Notes: a model not told the origin generated them from the sequence alone. DNA of 64,000 nucleotides from Argyresthia goedartella (GCA_949825045.1 OX463836.1:11425829-11489828); one strand, 5' to 3'. Numbered from the stretch's first letter, positions 20,190 to 30,090 are shown. Made by a program: numbers and translations.

Positions 20190-22238
20190 GATATATATAT
20201 CATAAATATCATTTATCATTGCTTTACATATATTTATCCTTGACAATATTGATAAAGATCTGATAAATAATCTGCCTAAAGATAGGTGATGATGTTGTTA
20301 AATCCAACGCTGATGTTGCTCGAGCTTTTGAAACATTCTTCACCAATGTACCCGTACTCACAACAGACCGTCTAAATTCATCTCCATATAAAGCAGAGAC
20401 TTTATTAAAAAATAACACTAGCGTCAGTAATGTATATTTAAAATTTCATCATGTATATCCCCAGGACATTGTCAAAACGTTTAAATTACTTAACTTAAAC
20501 AATACGGAAGACCTGTGGGGTATATCAGTCAAAGTCATTGGTTCAGTAATTCTAGTTATAGCCCCACACTTAGCTTATATATTCAATAAATGTGTTGACG
20601 ATGGGGCTTTTCCAGACCTCATGAAACACAGTAAACTGATACCTCTGTTCAAGTCGGGAGATAAGGGCGATCCTTCAAATTTCAGACCAATATCTGTTCT
20701 TCCAACACTAAGTAAAATATTTGAAAAGATTATACTCAATCAAATGCTCTCACACTTCAACCATACAAAACAACTCCACGCTAAACAATATGGTTTCACT
20801 AGGGGTAAATCGACTACTAATTATTACCCTTATATCTCACATTTATTCTGCATGGGAGGCCGCACAAGATGCTATCGGAGATTTTTGCGACCTGTCGAAG
20901 GCGTTTGATTGTGTTGATCATAATACGCTATTAATTAAATTAAATCATTACGGAGTTAGAATTAAAGCGTTGGATCTACTAAGATCATACCTAAGCAATA
21001 GAATTCAAAAGGCAGAAGTTAACGGCGTAAAATCTGATGGATCGGTTGTTAAAATTGACGTTCCACAAGGTTCCATATTAGGCCCTTTCTTATTCCTGGT
21101 ATATATTAATGATCTGCCTTTCATGGTGGAGAAATTAACTGACATAGTGTTGTTTGCTGATGATACTTCAATGGTCTTCAAAATTGAAAGACAAAAAGGA
21201 GTTTTTGATGATGTTAATGGTGTATTGTCTTTAACCTTGAATTGGTTCACAGTTAATAATTTATTGTTAAACGCTGGTAAAACCAAGTGTATCAAATTCT
21301 CACTTCCAAATGTCAGGCAAGTTGAGACCAGTTTAGTGTTAGACAACAGCACGTTAGAATTAGTAAATGATACGAAGTTTCTTGGAATAACCATTGATAG
21401 CAAATTGCAGTGGGGACCCCACATAGATAAATTGGCTGGTAAATTCAGTTCTGTGGCTTACGCTGTTAGGAACATCAGACAAAGCACGGATGTGGCTACA
21501 TCTATGCTAGTATATTTTAGTTACTTTCATAGTGTGATGTCCTATGGTATCTTGTTGTGGGGGAAAGCAGCGGATATTCAAACTATTTTTATTTTACAGA
21601 AAAGAGCTATTCCAGCAATTTATAATTTAAGACGAACAGACTCCTTAAGAGAGCTTTTTAAAGAAATTGACATACTAACAGTAGCTAGTCAATTTATTTT
21701 CGAAAATATAATGTATGTACGCAAGAACCTTACAACATTTTCCAAACTTAGCGATAGCTGTAATGTTAACCTAAGAAATTCACAGACTATGTGCGCCCCT
21801 TTTTAGACTCGCAAAGGTTAGCAATTCTTTCAAGGATCAGTGCATTCTCTACTACAATAGGATACCTCTGGAGATTTTGAAATTGCCATTTGAGCAATTT
21901 AAAAAGCATGTTAAAGCGACTTTGTCGAAAAAGGGACATTACAATGTTCAAGATTACTTAAATGACAGGACTGTATGGGGTTGATCTGGCTCAATACAGA
22001 TCTTGCTGTTAATAGTTTTGTAATTATTTATTCCTGCTTATCAATCATAACAATTAAATTTTTCATATTTGTATTAGTTAAGCACAACCTATTTTTAAAA
22101 GAGATCTAAAAATCAATCTGTGGGAGTTTCTACGCCCTTCTTCTGCCACAGTGGTCCAATGTAGAGAAGAGGCAAAAAATGACGTTTGCTAAGTATATGT
22201 AAATATCTACAGTAATAAAGTACTTTGACTTTTGAAAA
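20190..22238 (+). mobile_element. Family A non-LTR element inserted in the Helitron
   Basis: 5'-truncated LINE: RT coding sequence, a ~250-bp 3' UTR and the tail TACTTTGACTTT at about 22228-22238. The same 3' UTR occurs at 9304, 9630, 28345, 59165 and 60515, all on the minus strand, so family A was very active here. The Helitron frame resumes immediately after the tail. Confidence 0.85.
20300..21984 (+). pseudogene. Family A reverse transcriptase
   Basis: Readable as a near-complete RT with two breaks. From about 20300 come a linker with ARAFETFFTNV and the segment LFKSGDKGDPSNFRPISVLP (20645-20705). One indel near 20820 moves the frame. Next come DLSKAFDCVDHNTLLIKL (20890-20945, first catalytic Asp), VPQGSILGPFLFLVYINDLP (21059-21120), FADDTSMVF (catalytic Asp pair, about 21150-21176), NNLLLNAGKTKCIKFS and FLGITIDSKLQWGPHID. 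A stop at 21804-21806 precedes the conserved tail, which continues in another frame to the TGA at 21982-21984. Endonuclease and ORF1 are absent. By family knowledge this is an APE-type LINE, CR1/Jockey-like; the clade call is inference. Confidence 0.85.
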
Positions 22239-22745
22239 AGGAATTGGGCAGCTCTTTTTCCTGGATGCTCCTGGTGGAACTGGAAAAACCTTACTTATCA
22301 ATTTGCTATTGGCAAAAGTAAGGATTAATCGTGGCATTGCCACTAGCTGTCACATCGTCAGGAATCACAGCAATACTGTTGGAGGGAGGCAAGACAGCTC
22401 ACGCTGCCTTGCGCAAGCTGCCACTAAATCTTATTCATGTCGAAACTCTGCAACATTTCAAAGCAGAGTAATAAATACCAAGTGCTGCGCGATTGTAACC
22501 TTATAGTTTGGGGCGAAAGCGCCATGGTGCATAAATTTGCTTTTGAACCACTAACAGAACTCTTAAAGACATCAGAGGAAATGACAACGTAATGGGTAGA
22601 GTCACCGTGTTGCCCCAACTCACACACTTATCCTCAAAGTGGGTGCTACAGTCATGCGAAAACCTCAAACCCCCTTAATTGTGTAATGGGACCAGGTTAC
22701 GCGTGAAAGCCTTACATAAAAAAATATTTACTCAAACCAGTCAAG
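22239..22745 (+). pseudogene. Helitron PIF1-like helicase, downstream part
   Basis: Starts right after the LINE tail with EKGIGQLFFLDAPGGTGKT, the Walker A motif of the PIF1-like helicase domain of Helitrons (GGTGKT at about 22273-22290). After a frameshift near 22336, ALPLAVTSSGITA and LLEGGKTAHAALRKLPLNL can be read, then LIVW at about 22500, the expected Walker B position; the acidic residues there are not intact. An internal deletion follows, and LCNGTRLRVKALHK (22680-22722) is the conserved C-terminal helicase block. Several breaks make it non-functional. Confidence 0.85.
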
Positions 22746-23029
22746 TAGATAGGCAAGTCTGCTTCACACAACACCAGCACCACCACACTCGCCTTGCAAA
22801 CACAGCATCAACCTCAGACATATCTTTACACGGCCCAACACAAATACAGCGAGGATCGATTTTTACAGCTATTTACGTGATATACAGCTTATGGGAGGTG
22901 GCTAGGGGATATCAACGAGTTGAGGAGGGTTGGTGGAATCAGTTATACAGAATGTTACAGGTAAAAGGTTTGTTTAAACGATATCAATTACTTGCAATAA
23001 ATAGTCTAATGTCGAAGCGAGAGATGTAT
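22746..23029. other. No recognisable feature
   Basis: Could be Helitron 3' sequence, but no hairpin plus CTRR end was found. Confidence 0.4.
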
Positions 23030-23100
23030 GCCAGGGTCGTAGTAATTCTTTAATCTCTGCCTACCCATCTTCCGGCGAAAAGGCGTGAGAATTTGTATGT
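23030..23100 (+). mobile_element. SINE tail fragment
   Basis: TTAATCTCTGCCTACCCATC, then CGGCGAAAAGGCGTGAGAAT, resembles a variant lepidopteran SINE tail; the reverse form occurs at 44818-44895. Confidence 0.55.
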
Positions 23101-23114
23101 ATGTGTGTAAATAA

Positions 23115-23345
23115 TCGGTCAAGGTCTAGTGGGACTCACACACGTTGGGTTCCGTACCATTGTACAAAAAAACATGAGCACTACAAATAATAAAACAAAA
23201 ACAAAAAGATAATAGTATTATGCCCGAACGAGGATTCGAACTGAGAACCTTAGATTGCGAAACCGATGTCAAACCAATTGCGCTACCACACCCATGCATG
23301 TAATGAGCCGCGAAATCTACGATCATATTTGAAACATAAAAGGTT
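23115..23345 (-). mobile_element. tRNA-derived SINE, family S3
   Basis: On the minus strand a tRNA-like head at about 23292-23220 has a B box (AGTTCGAATCCTC) and an A-box-like stretch (GTGGTAGCGCAATTGG). It runs into ...GTACGGAACCCAACGTGTG at 23165-23125, family N sequence. Acceptor arms do not pair, so it is a SINE. Confidence 0.6.
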
Positions 23346-23387
23346 TGCTATTATTTCGCGGTAGATGTTAAAACATGACTCGTAATT

Positions 23388-23610
23388 CGTAATTTCTTTA
23401 TTGTACTACACAAAACAGTCATACAGATAACTTATAATAGAAAAAACATGTACGAAGGCGAGCTTATCTCTCAAAAGAGATTTCTTCCAGCAAACCAAGA
23501 TGGTAGGAGAGGTGATGGTTGAGCGGGGGAAGACCGGCGCGTACAATAAAACTCTATAAATACTACGACTAATATATACTACAAACAATATGTATTATAC
23601 TGATAACCCT
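23388..23610 (-). mobile_element. Family R non-LTR 3' end, copy 2
   Basis: TTCTTTATTGTACTACACAA, GTACGAAGGCGAGCTTATCT and AAGAGATTTCTTCCAGCAAA match the copies at 19050 and 24183. Tail and 3' UTR only. Confidence 0.75.
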
Positions 23611-23696
23611 AATTGCTAAAAATAGACTGAATACACAATTACTTAAATACAACGTAAAAATATGAATAAACCGTATAATAAACTAATACATACAAA

Positions 23697-23698
<2 letters not shown>

Positions 23699-23732
<34 letters not shown>
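23699..23732. repeat. (TA)n microsatellite
   Basis: An almost pure run of TA dinucleotides. Confidence 0.95.
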
Positions 23733-23734
<2 letters not shown>

Positions 23735-23744
23735 CTAACTGGAA

Positions 23745-23975
23745 AGGGAGAGATAGTGCTCTTGTATGGGATCCTCATTCAATTTATAAAATCTCGTGTG
23801 TTTTAATATTTGTTGCTGTAGCGGCATCAGAAATACATATTCTGTGAAAATTTCAACTCTCTACCTATTACGGTTCTTGAGTTACAGCCCGCCTGACGGA
23901 CGGATTGACGGAGAGACGGACGGACGGACAGCGGAGGCTTAGTAATAGGGTCCCATTTGACACCCCTTATAAATA
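23745..23975 (+). repeat. Family G dispersed repeat, copy 2
   Basis: TTTGTTGCTGTAGCGGCATC, AGAAATACATATTCTGTGAA, CAGCCCGCCTGACGGACGG, a GACG run and GGAGGCTTAGTAATAGGGTC. This is a better preserved form of the repeat at 12430. Confidence 0.75.
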
Positions 23976-24182
23976 TAAAAGACTAGAAAAGAGATAAAGT
24001 CGACAAATAGACATTCATTTGAGGCATCAGTAAAATATAAATCACTTTTGTTTTCCTTCAACAAAAGCTTTGATTACTCTGTATAGTGGAGGAACAGCAA
24101 GTAAGATAACAACTCAGTGATACTCACGAAAAGAAAGCTAAAGATCAGTCGGCAGACTTGATATAGGATATAAGATATTTAA

Positions 24183-24455
24183 TTTTTCATATTTCTTTAT
24201 TGCACACAAAACTTATAAAAAAACAATAGATACATGAAAATGTGTACAAAGGCGAGCTTATCTCTAATAAGAGAACTCTTCCAGCAAACCAGGATGAGAT
24301 GGCAAAGGTTGATTGCTGAGCAAGGGCAGACCTATGCGTACAACAATATAAGGAAATAAACAAGTACTTACAATAAATACAATAAATAATATAATTGCTA
24401 TGATAATGTACTAAATACTTATAATAAACTATATATATTAATAAATACATACAGA
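24183..24455 (-). mobile_element. Family R non-LTR 3' end, copy 3
   Basis: TTCTTTATTGCACACAAAAC, TGTACAAAGGCGAGCTTATC and AAGAGAACTCTTCCAGCAAA. In the sense direction it ends in a GTGCAATAAAG-type 3' end. No coding part is preserved. Confidence 0.75.
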
Positions 24456-24481
24456 GGTAATGTCACAATACTTTTAAATAT

Positions 24482-24955
24482 ATTCAGAGTTGGACTGTCC
24501 CTGAATAAAGACAAGTTGGTTGCTTATGTAAGCCGACTACATAAAATTAGTAATTCTTTTAAAGGCAATTGTATACGCTATTACAATAAGGTCCCTACTG
24601 ATATTAAAAACTTACCTTTAGACAAGTTTAAAATAATAATAAAACAGAAATTGTATAAAAAAGGTTACTACAGGATATCTGATTACTTAGAGGACAGATG
24701 TCCATGGGAATAGATTGTTTGAGTAACAGGCTGTTTCGATATATAATTAGCATTCATTTTGTAATTTGACAATATTTTATTTAAAAAAGGAAACGCAAAA
24801 GATGCGACGACTGTGGAGTTTCTTCGGTGAGCTCTTCTCCACAGATTCCGCCATTGTGTTAGTGAACTCACCCAAAAAAATGTAATGACGGATCTAAGTG
24901 ATGTAACAACATCCTATGGAAATAAATGATTTTTGATTTTGATTTTGATTTTGAT
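24482..24955 (+). mobile_element. 5'-truncated non-LTR element with (TTTTGA)n tail
   Basis: The final 65 codons of an RT protein (24516-24713) read VSRLHKISNSFKGNCIRYYN and KLYKKGYYRISDYLEDRCPW. They align with the C terminus of family A but are clearly diverged. A 3' UTR with GTGGAGTTTCTTCGGTGAGC and GGAAATAAATGATTTTTG leads to repeated TTTTGA units at 24932-24955. Confidence 0.8.
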
Positions 24956-25162
24956 GGTGCAGGGGAGTGCGTTCCACAACCGAATATTTATTCATAATTG
25001 TCATTATGTGTCCGGAACCTTAAATAAAATAGTTTTAAAAGTACAGTACTTGGATTTTGATGGTGCAGGGGAGTGCGTTCCACAACCGAATATTTATTCA
25101 TAATTGTCATTATGTGTCCGGAACCTTAAATAAAATAGTTTTAAAAGTACAGTACTTGGATT
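24955..25162. repeat. 106-bp tandem duplication
   Basis: 24955-25056 and 25061-25162 are identical by eye (TGGTGCAGGGGAGTGCGTTC ... GTACAGTACTTGGATT), offset by exactly 106 bp. The junction between the units repeats the TTTTGAT of the LINE tail just upstream. Confidence 0.9.
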
Positions 25163-25356
25163 AACAATGCAGACTGGAATAATGTCAATAATAAATTCAT
25201 ACAAAATGTCAAATATAAAAAAATCAAAAATAAAATGCCATACGTTTAACGTAAAAATTGTAAAACGTTTGCTCGACTAGCCAGGCCTTCAATCTGGATT
25301 TAAATATGGGTGTGTTTGGAGCGGAGGTGACGGTTTCCGGTATTTGTTTCCTTGTG
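25163..25356 (-). mobile_element. Possible non-LTR C-terminal remnant
   Basis: On the minus strand the sequence can be read as ...RLKAWLVEQTFYNFYVK, a pattern common near the end of LINE proteins. There is no RT core and no tail, so the call is weak. Confidence 0.35.
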
Positions 25357-25622
25357 GATCCGAATGGTAGAGTCGGCAGTGACCCTGCCGACGAAGCCAA
25401 TGGTCCCGGGTTCGAGTCCCCGTGGGGGCAAATATTTGTTTGATGAGAACGGATGCTTGTACCCTAGTCATGGCTGTTTATCTATCTAAGTATAATATTT
25501 ATCAATATAAGTATGTGTATCGTTGTCTAGTACCCAAGATACAGGGAATCCTAGTTTGGGGCTAGATCAATGTGTGTTGTAAATAGTGTCCAAGGTATTA
25601 TTATTATTATATTCTATTAAAG
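25357..25622 (+). mobile_element. SINE S1, copy 2
   Basis: Head GATCCGAATGGTAGAGTCGG and B box GGGTTCGAGTCCC, a full body, and GTCCAAGGTATTATTATT at the end. Confidence 0.9.
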
Positions 25623-25723
25623 ACGGTTCGGCCTGCGACGTGCGTGAGTTTGGCGGCTTTCTCTAATGAACGGGACACGGTGACAAGTTTTCCCGCCGCG
25701 CCGCCGCATTGCGTGTGGCGTGT

Positions 25724-26183
25724 CTGTGGACCAGACCTTCATATAACGTTATTATCCTCATAATGTTAAGCATCATAGCGCTATGGAAGGCGTCTTATGG
25801 TATTATAACGTTATTATCTCAGTTTTATAGCGCTATATACAGTAGCGCAATGCTTAAAATAACGTTATAAATAACGTCATCACAATGTTATCACATCACA
25901 AGGGCATCTCTTTCACGCCCACACTCCTTCATTATAGTCCATCTTTTTCACGCATCGCGCGCGTGAGTAGTGTAGGTACCTAAACAACACACAGGAGACA
26001 TAGCGTACGGCAAAAGCGCATTAACTTTATTCATATCGTTATTTTGATTTTGTTATGTTTCTCCTACAGTTTTGTTATCATAACGTTGTAATAGCGCTAC
26101 AATAACGAAACGAATTGATTATAACATTACATAACACAATATAGCGTTATATTTTATTATGGTTATGAAGGTCTGCTGTGGAC
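25724..26183. mobile_element. hAT-type MITE with 8-bp TSD
   Basis: The element proper is 25732-26175 (444 bp). It begins CAGACCTTCATA and ends TATGAAGGTCTG, a perfect 12-bp TIR. It is flanked by identical 8-bp copies of CTGTGGAC (25724-25731 and 26176-26183). An 8-bp duplication and CAG-starting ends are the signature of the hAT superfamily. The interior repeats AACGTTAT and TAGCGCTAT palindromes near both ends, candidate transposase sites. No transposase is encoded. Confidence 0.92.
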
Positions 26184-26413
26184 GTCCGCGTGCGTTCGGT
26201 ACGGTAACTTGAGGTTCTCGCGCGTATACACTGCGATCTGTACGTCTATTATGAGTCGGCGCAGTAAACGCAACGGTCATTACTATTGAAGTAATAATGC
26301 CGCTATCTCTTTCTTTTATATGATAAATACCTTCCGGAAAATACTGTCCCTTTCCCAAAACTCCCGTTCCAAAATAACAGTTTTTTTAAACGACCGAACG
26401 CCAACAGATTCGG

Positions 26414-26615
26414 CTCAATCCGTATGCCAAACACCCGTTTTTCACTGCATCCGTATGCCATAAGATTCGTTTCCCATGACACCCGTATGCCCAAAAGAAC
26501 CGTTTCTTATAGGATCCGTATGCCAAAAGCCCCGTTTCTCATTGCATCCGTATGCCAAAAGATTTGTTTCCCATGACACTTGTATACCCAAAAGACCCGT
26601 TTCTCATGACACCCT
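26414..26615. repeat. ~33-bp minisatellite, six units
   Basis: Tandem units of the form ATCCGTATGCCAAAAGA, CCCGTTTCTCATGACACC, with about 33-bp spacing and moderate divergence. Related pieces in reverse orientation occur at 27240-27310 and 27655-27790. Confidence 0.85.
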
Positions 26616-27345
26616 TAAATAAATACTGATTTATCTTCATTCCCGTTCAAAGACTTGCGTAATATTTGTGTATATGTAAAGTAAAAGGGACTTTATTGGT
26701 ATCTAAAACTACACATACTAGAAGCTACTACTAGAAGATAATCGAAATAATCATGACTTTTTTAATTTATTCATACGTGGTCAAAAATACCTGAACACGA
26801 TGTGTTTGTGTAAGGCATAAAGGCGTGTGAAAGTATTTTTGACCCGGGTTTTGTACAAATGTAAAACTCTTTGAATGTACTCCTACCAACTTTCAACTTA
26901 ATAGGTCCAGTAGATTTGGAGATGGACAGACAGACACAGACATGAGTGATCCTAAAATGGTTTTGGTTTCTCATTCACACGTACGGAACCCAGGAAACTC
27001 ATACCCATCCCATAACCACTCCTTTTTTTATGTGTAAGTTATAACGGTACATACCGATCAGCAAAGAATCGTTATTAAGTCGACTTCACACCAATTCACA
27101 AATAACAACAGACAAGCCTTTCTAAATCAGATGTCACACACATGTCATCAGTTAACAAGTGGCCAGTCTGAAGTTTTATCTACGTAAGTATTGTGAAAGT
27201 GGTATTATAAAGAGATTACACATACCACTTCCTATATCTCTTAGTGTCAGCAACGGATGTTTTGGGAAAGGGATATCAACCCAAACGGGTTTTTCGGGGT
27301 AAACACATTCTGGTAAGTGACGGGACTGTAAGGTATATTGTATAT
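26616..27345. other. No supported gene
   Basis: 26930-26995 carries a dispersed-repeat phrase (GGACAGACAGACACAGAC, CACGTACGGAACCC). 27240-27310 has degenerate copies of the 33-bp minisatellite motif. Nothing else was recognised. Confidence 0.45.
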
Positions 27346-27600
27346 ATAATATTGTATACGGGCCTCTTTAGAGTGGGTGTTCACTTTGACACTGTTACGT
27401 AATTTGTAGTTTTAAAAAGAAAGAGGCTTTTATGTGAAAAGTCAATGTGACACACTTCACCTTAGGCTTCGGCCAGCGACTCAGCTAAATTATATAGTTA
27501 GGATTAGCGTAATGGCTATCGAGCCAGTTTGATCCCTTTTATACAAATTGTAACCATACATGATAAATAAAAACACAAGTCAAGTCAAGTCAAGTCTTTA
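27346..27600 (+). mobile_element. Family Z element, copy 1, (AAGTC)n tail
   Basis: GTATACGGGCCTCTTTAGAG, GTGTCACATTGAC-type and CGGCCAGCGACTCAGC segments, then GGCTATCGAGCCAGTTTGAT, ACAAATTGTAACCATA and AAATAAAAACAC, followed by four AAGTC units (27577-27597). Matched in reverse at 59315-59555. A microsatellite tail and no TIRs suggest a non-LTR 3' end. Confidence 0.7.
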
Positions 27601-27654
27601 TATTATATATTTCAAGTATAGGTAGTGCTCAAAGAAGTGCTGAGACACTACAGG

Positions 27655-27790
27655 ACCAACCGTTTCAGGATTAGGGCTTTCTGAGAAACGGATACCGTAT
27701 CTTTTGAGGAAAACACATTCTGAGAGACACATTGACGGGAACGGCAGTTTTGGGAACGAGTGTTTTGAAACGGATAGTATGTTCCGGAGC
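27655..27790. repeat. Degenerate minisatellite-related repeat
   Basis: Variants of GAGAAACGGATACCG and AAAACACATTCTGAGAG in tandem. They are related to the reverse complement of the 26414 array but with poor periodicity. Confidence 0.45.
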
Positions 27791-27959
27791 CGATGAGGAC
27801 AAGGATAAAAAGACACAATTTTTAAGTTCAGCGAAGATACCGCTAGAGGCGCTGTACGGGTTTCCATACAAACGCTAAACTATAGTCGCTATGGTGGATA
27901 GTTTTAAAAACGCATAATAGACGTACGGCAAAATCACTACGGTAGCGTTAAGATTCCAA

Positions 27960-28260
27960 GTTTATTAAGGTGGGGTTTGACGTGAGTGTCGCGAGGAACT
28001 CGTGCTATTATCCTGACAGCACTTTTTTGCAATCTGAGGACACGCTCCCAGTCGGCTTAGCGTCCCCAGAGCTCGGCGCCGTACTGGAGGAGTGAGTGCA
28101 CTGTTGCAAAGTAGCACGAGCGCACGACATCCTCGTGTAGGGGTCGTAGCAGGCGGCTTAGCGCGCAGCATGCGGCACCAAGACGTCCGCACAACTCTTG
28201 GATGTTGTGGTCCCAGGATAGTCCTCTGTCCAGCTTAAAGCCGAGAAAGATACCTGAACC
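27960..28260 (-). pseudogene. Non-LTR reverse transcriptase C-terminal fragment
   Basis: On the minus strand one frame reads FLGFKLDRGLSWDHNIQEL, CGRLGAACCALSRLLRPLHE, DVVRSCYFATVHSLLQYGAE and LWG. After a stop it continues VLRLQKSAVRIIARVPR. This is the conserved FLG ... W..H ... YG ... LWG ... QK+A.R block after the RT domain in CR1/Jockey-like LINEs. It is higher in GC than its surroundings. The RT core and tail are absent. Confidence 0.8.
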
Positions 28261-28344
28261 TGATCTATCGAAACTCCAGCTACTGAGGTCGATAATGCTC
28301 TAGGCTGGCGACCACAAACGAATTTTATAAAAACCAGAAAAAAA

Positions 28345-28570
28345 AAATGTATTTATTACTGTAGATATTTACATAAACTTTAAGAAGTCTTGAACATTTT
28401 AATATCCCTTTTTCGACAAGGTCACTTTAACATGCTTTAAAAATTGCTCAAAAGGCAATTTCAAAATCTCCAGAGGTATCTTATTGTAGTAGAGAATGCA
28501 CTGACCCTGGAAGAATTGCTAACCTTTAAACTATTTCTTAGGTCAACATACAGCTATCGCTAAGTTTGGA
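28345..28570 (-). mobile_element. Family A LINE, 3' fragment
   Basis: TATTTATTACTGTAGATATT, then CCCTTTTTCGACAAGGTCAC, TTGCTCAAAAGGCAATTTCA and TACAGCTATCGCTAAG match the family A end in reverse. Most of the UTR between these parts is deleted. Confidence 0.8.
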
Positions 28571-28610
28571 ATACTTCACAGATATCTTTGGAGTTTCTAA
28601 AGTACTGATG

Positions 28611-28850
28611 CTATTTCTCCTTCTGGGCGGGTTTCGGAACAAGGACTGTAACTTCTTTCAGCCATATTATTACCAGCCAGAATACTATTTGATTGTTCGC
28701 AATCTGGGGCTGAATAATAATGAGACCACCACTTTCACAAACGGGATTTTTATTTTTCCGGCAAGACATCTCTTTGATGACAGATTCATTGGCAGTCGTT
28801 TGTTGTAACGCGGCGAAAATGTAAAACACATAAATGAGGAACACCTGCAA
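28611..28850 (-). CDS. Possible small secreted peptide, unassigned
   Basis: A 79-codon frame on the minus strand starts with ATG at 28850. The N terminus looks like a signal peptide: a hydrophobic core FLIYVFYIFAAL followed by QQTTA, a plausible cleavage site before NES. After it comes MSCRKNKNPVCESGG, which resembles the C-x5-PVC-x-S-x-G start of Kazal-type protease inhibitors. The later Kazal cysteines and the TYxNxC motif are missing in this frame, and the C-terminal half (QIVFWLVIIWLKEVTVLV) is hydrophobic. It could be one exon, a decayed gene or chance. No splice partners or promoter could be shown. The neighbours are transposon relics, which argues for caution. Confidence 0.22.
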   Translation of the reverse strand: MQVFLIYVFYIFAALQQTTANESVIKEMSCRKNKNPVCESGGLIIIQPQIANNQIVFWLVIIWLKEVTVLVPKPAQKEK

Positions 28851-28946
28851 TCCTAATACCGTGACGAAGTTACGAAATGTATTTTTTATTTTTTCAACTA
28901 CCTATTCCAATACCAAATTGTAGTTAACCTTCACTTACTTTATATA

Positions 28947-29302
28947 TGTCACCGGAAGATAGTCAAAACCGTCAGTCGATCAACTAACGCGGTAGATGAT
29001 CAACTATCGACAGATAGTAAACCAGACCGACAGGGTTTAGAATTTACGTTTCTTTTGCTCTTACATGTCAACCTAGCACGAACCTTCACCTAAGCTACCG
29101 CAGTGTTTGCCCTGGTATTTCGTTTGCAATTCAAATTTAAACCAGTTTACTATTTTACGGTTTTAACCGTTAGTTGATCAACTACCGCGTCATTTATTAC
29201 GTAGATGCTATAGTTTACTATCTGTCGATAGTTGACCAACTTACGAGAAAAAAACCGTTGGTTGATCAACTGACGGGTTTGACTATCTTACGGTGACATA
29301 TA
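28947..29302. mobile_element. MITE family Y1, copy 2
   Basis: Starts GTCACCGGAAGATAGTCAAA and ends TTTGACTATCTTACGGTGAC, with TATA-type flanks on both sides. Inside the arms, ATCAACTATCGACAGATAGT and its reverse recur. The centre keeps part of the shared core (CACCTAAGCTACCGCAGT, TTTGCCCTGGTATTTCG) but lacks the CTTCGCTTCGCTC stretch. Confidence 0.88.
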
Positions 29303-29389
29303 TACCTCTACAACGTTTATCTGGACTTGCTTACTTGTAACAAATTTTATCACATATTGTGAGTGCTAACGCGAAATGAGACCATCTAA

Positions 29390-29890
29390 GTTTTTTTTCA
29401 TTATTTTTATTTATTAGGTTTACTAACAGTTTGTTCACGAGATAAACAATTAGATACATATACTTATATGCTTAATAAAACAATGCTAGGTACACAAGCT
29501 ACTTAAAAGTAAACACAACATTTAACTGGGAAACAAAGTACTTAATACTTAAAATAATAAATACTTAAATAAACTATGCTAAAAGTGCTATTGTAAGATT
29601 CACTAGTTTACTATTAGTATAAGGAGCATAAATTATATTGAGAGTAAGGCTAATGAAATATGAATGAAACGAGTACCAGTAACAAGAGAATGATTACTTC
29701 TTCAGGATCAAGGTCTTTACTTTAGTGGATGCATCATGGAAGACGTCGATCATGTCGCTATGTTGGTTTAATGATTTGCAGAGGCGAGGGATAGCTGCGT
29801 TAGCTCCAAGTACCGTTCTACGAAGTGGAGGACATAGTGGCGTGATAGGTAGGCGTGGAATAGTTGCTGTTGATGTCCCAAATAAAGAAA
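29390..29890 (-). pseudogene. Non-LTR 3' end with last codons of ORF2
   Basis: The minus-strand frame from about 29880 to the stop at 29694-29696 reads IPRLPITPLCPPLRRTVLGA, NAAIPRLCKSLNQHSDMIDV and FHDASTKVKTLILKK. This resembles the closing RR...N...DIF...F+ block of LINE proteins. Downstream (29690-29390) is an AT-rich 3' UTR. The copy is truncated on its 5' side. Confidence 0.5.
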
Positions 29891-29984
29891 ATAAATAAAT
29901 TGTAGTTCATGAAACTGTTGCATAATGAGGAGTATAAAACACGAGTGTGTGTTTCAAATCCGATCCGTAGGCGAGCGTCGGATA

Positions 29985-30090
29985 ATGTACTTAAGATAAA
30001 TTAATTATCTCAATGGTATACGTCAGGTTTCCAACCTGCATCTCCTGTATGAGAAGCAAGTGTGAAACCCATTAGGCCACGGAGCCCTTA
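29985..30090 (-). mobile_element. SINE S2 head
   Basis: Reverse complement of the S2 head: CCAACCTGCATCTCCTGTAT, GAGAAGCAAGTGTGAAACCC, ATTAGGCCACGGAGC, plus the ATTAATTATCTCAATGGTA linker. Confidence 0.75.

Larger units (their letters stand above)
19254..22745 (+). mobile_element. Decayed Helitron split by a LINE insertion
   Basis: Two coding parts of one Rep/helicase protein (19254-20180 and 22239-22745) flank a LINE at about 20190-22238 that starts and ends within Helitron sequence. Frameshifts and stops in both parts show that it is not functional. Neither the Helitron 5' TC end nor the 3' CTRR hairpin end could be located. Confidence 0.85.

Noticed and set aside
26414..26615. CRISPR-like array
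   Set aside because: The 33-bp units are contiguous without spacers: a minisatellite.
29905..29980. Possible fourth copy of family X (GCATAATGAGGAGTATAAAA, CACGAGTG)
   Set aside because: Only a short, loosely similar stretch. The TIR block is absent and chance similarity of foldback sequence cannot be excluded.
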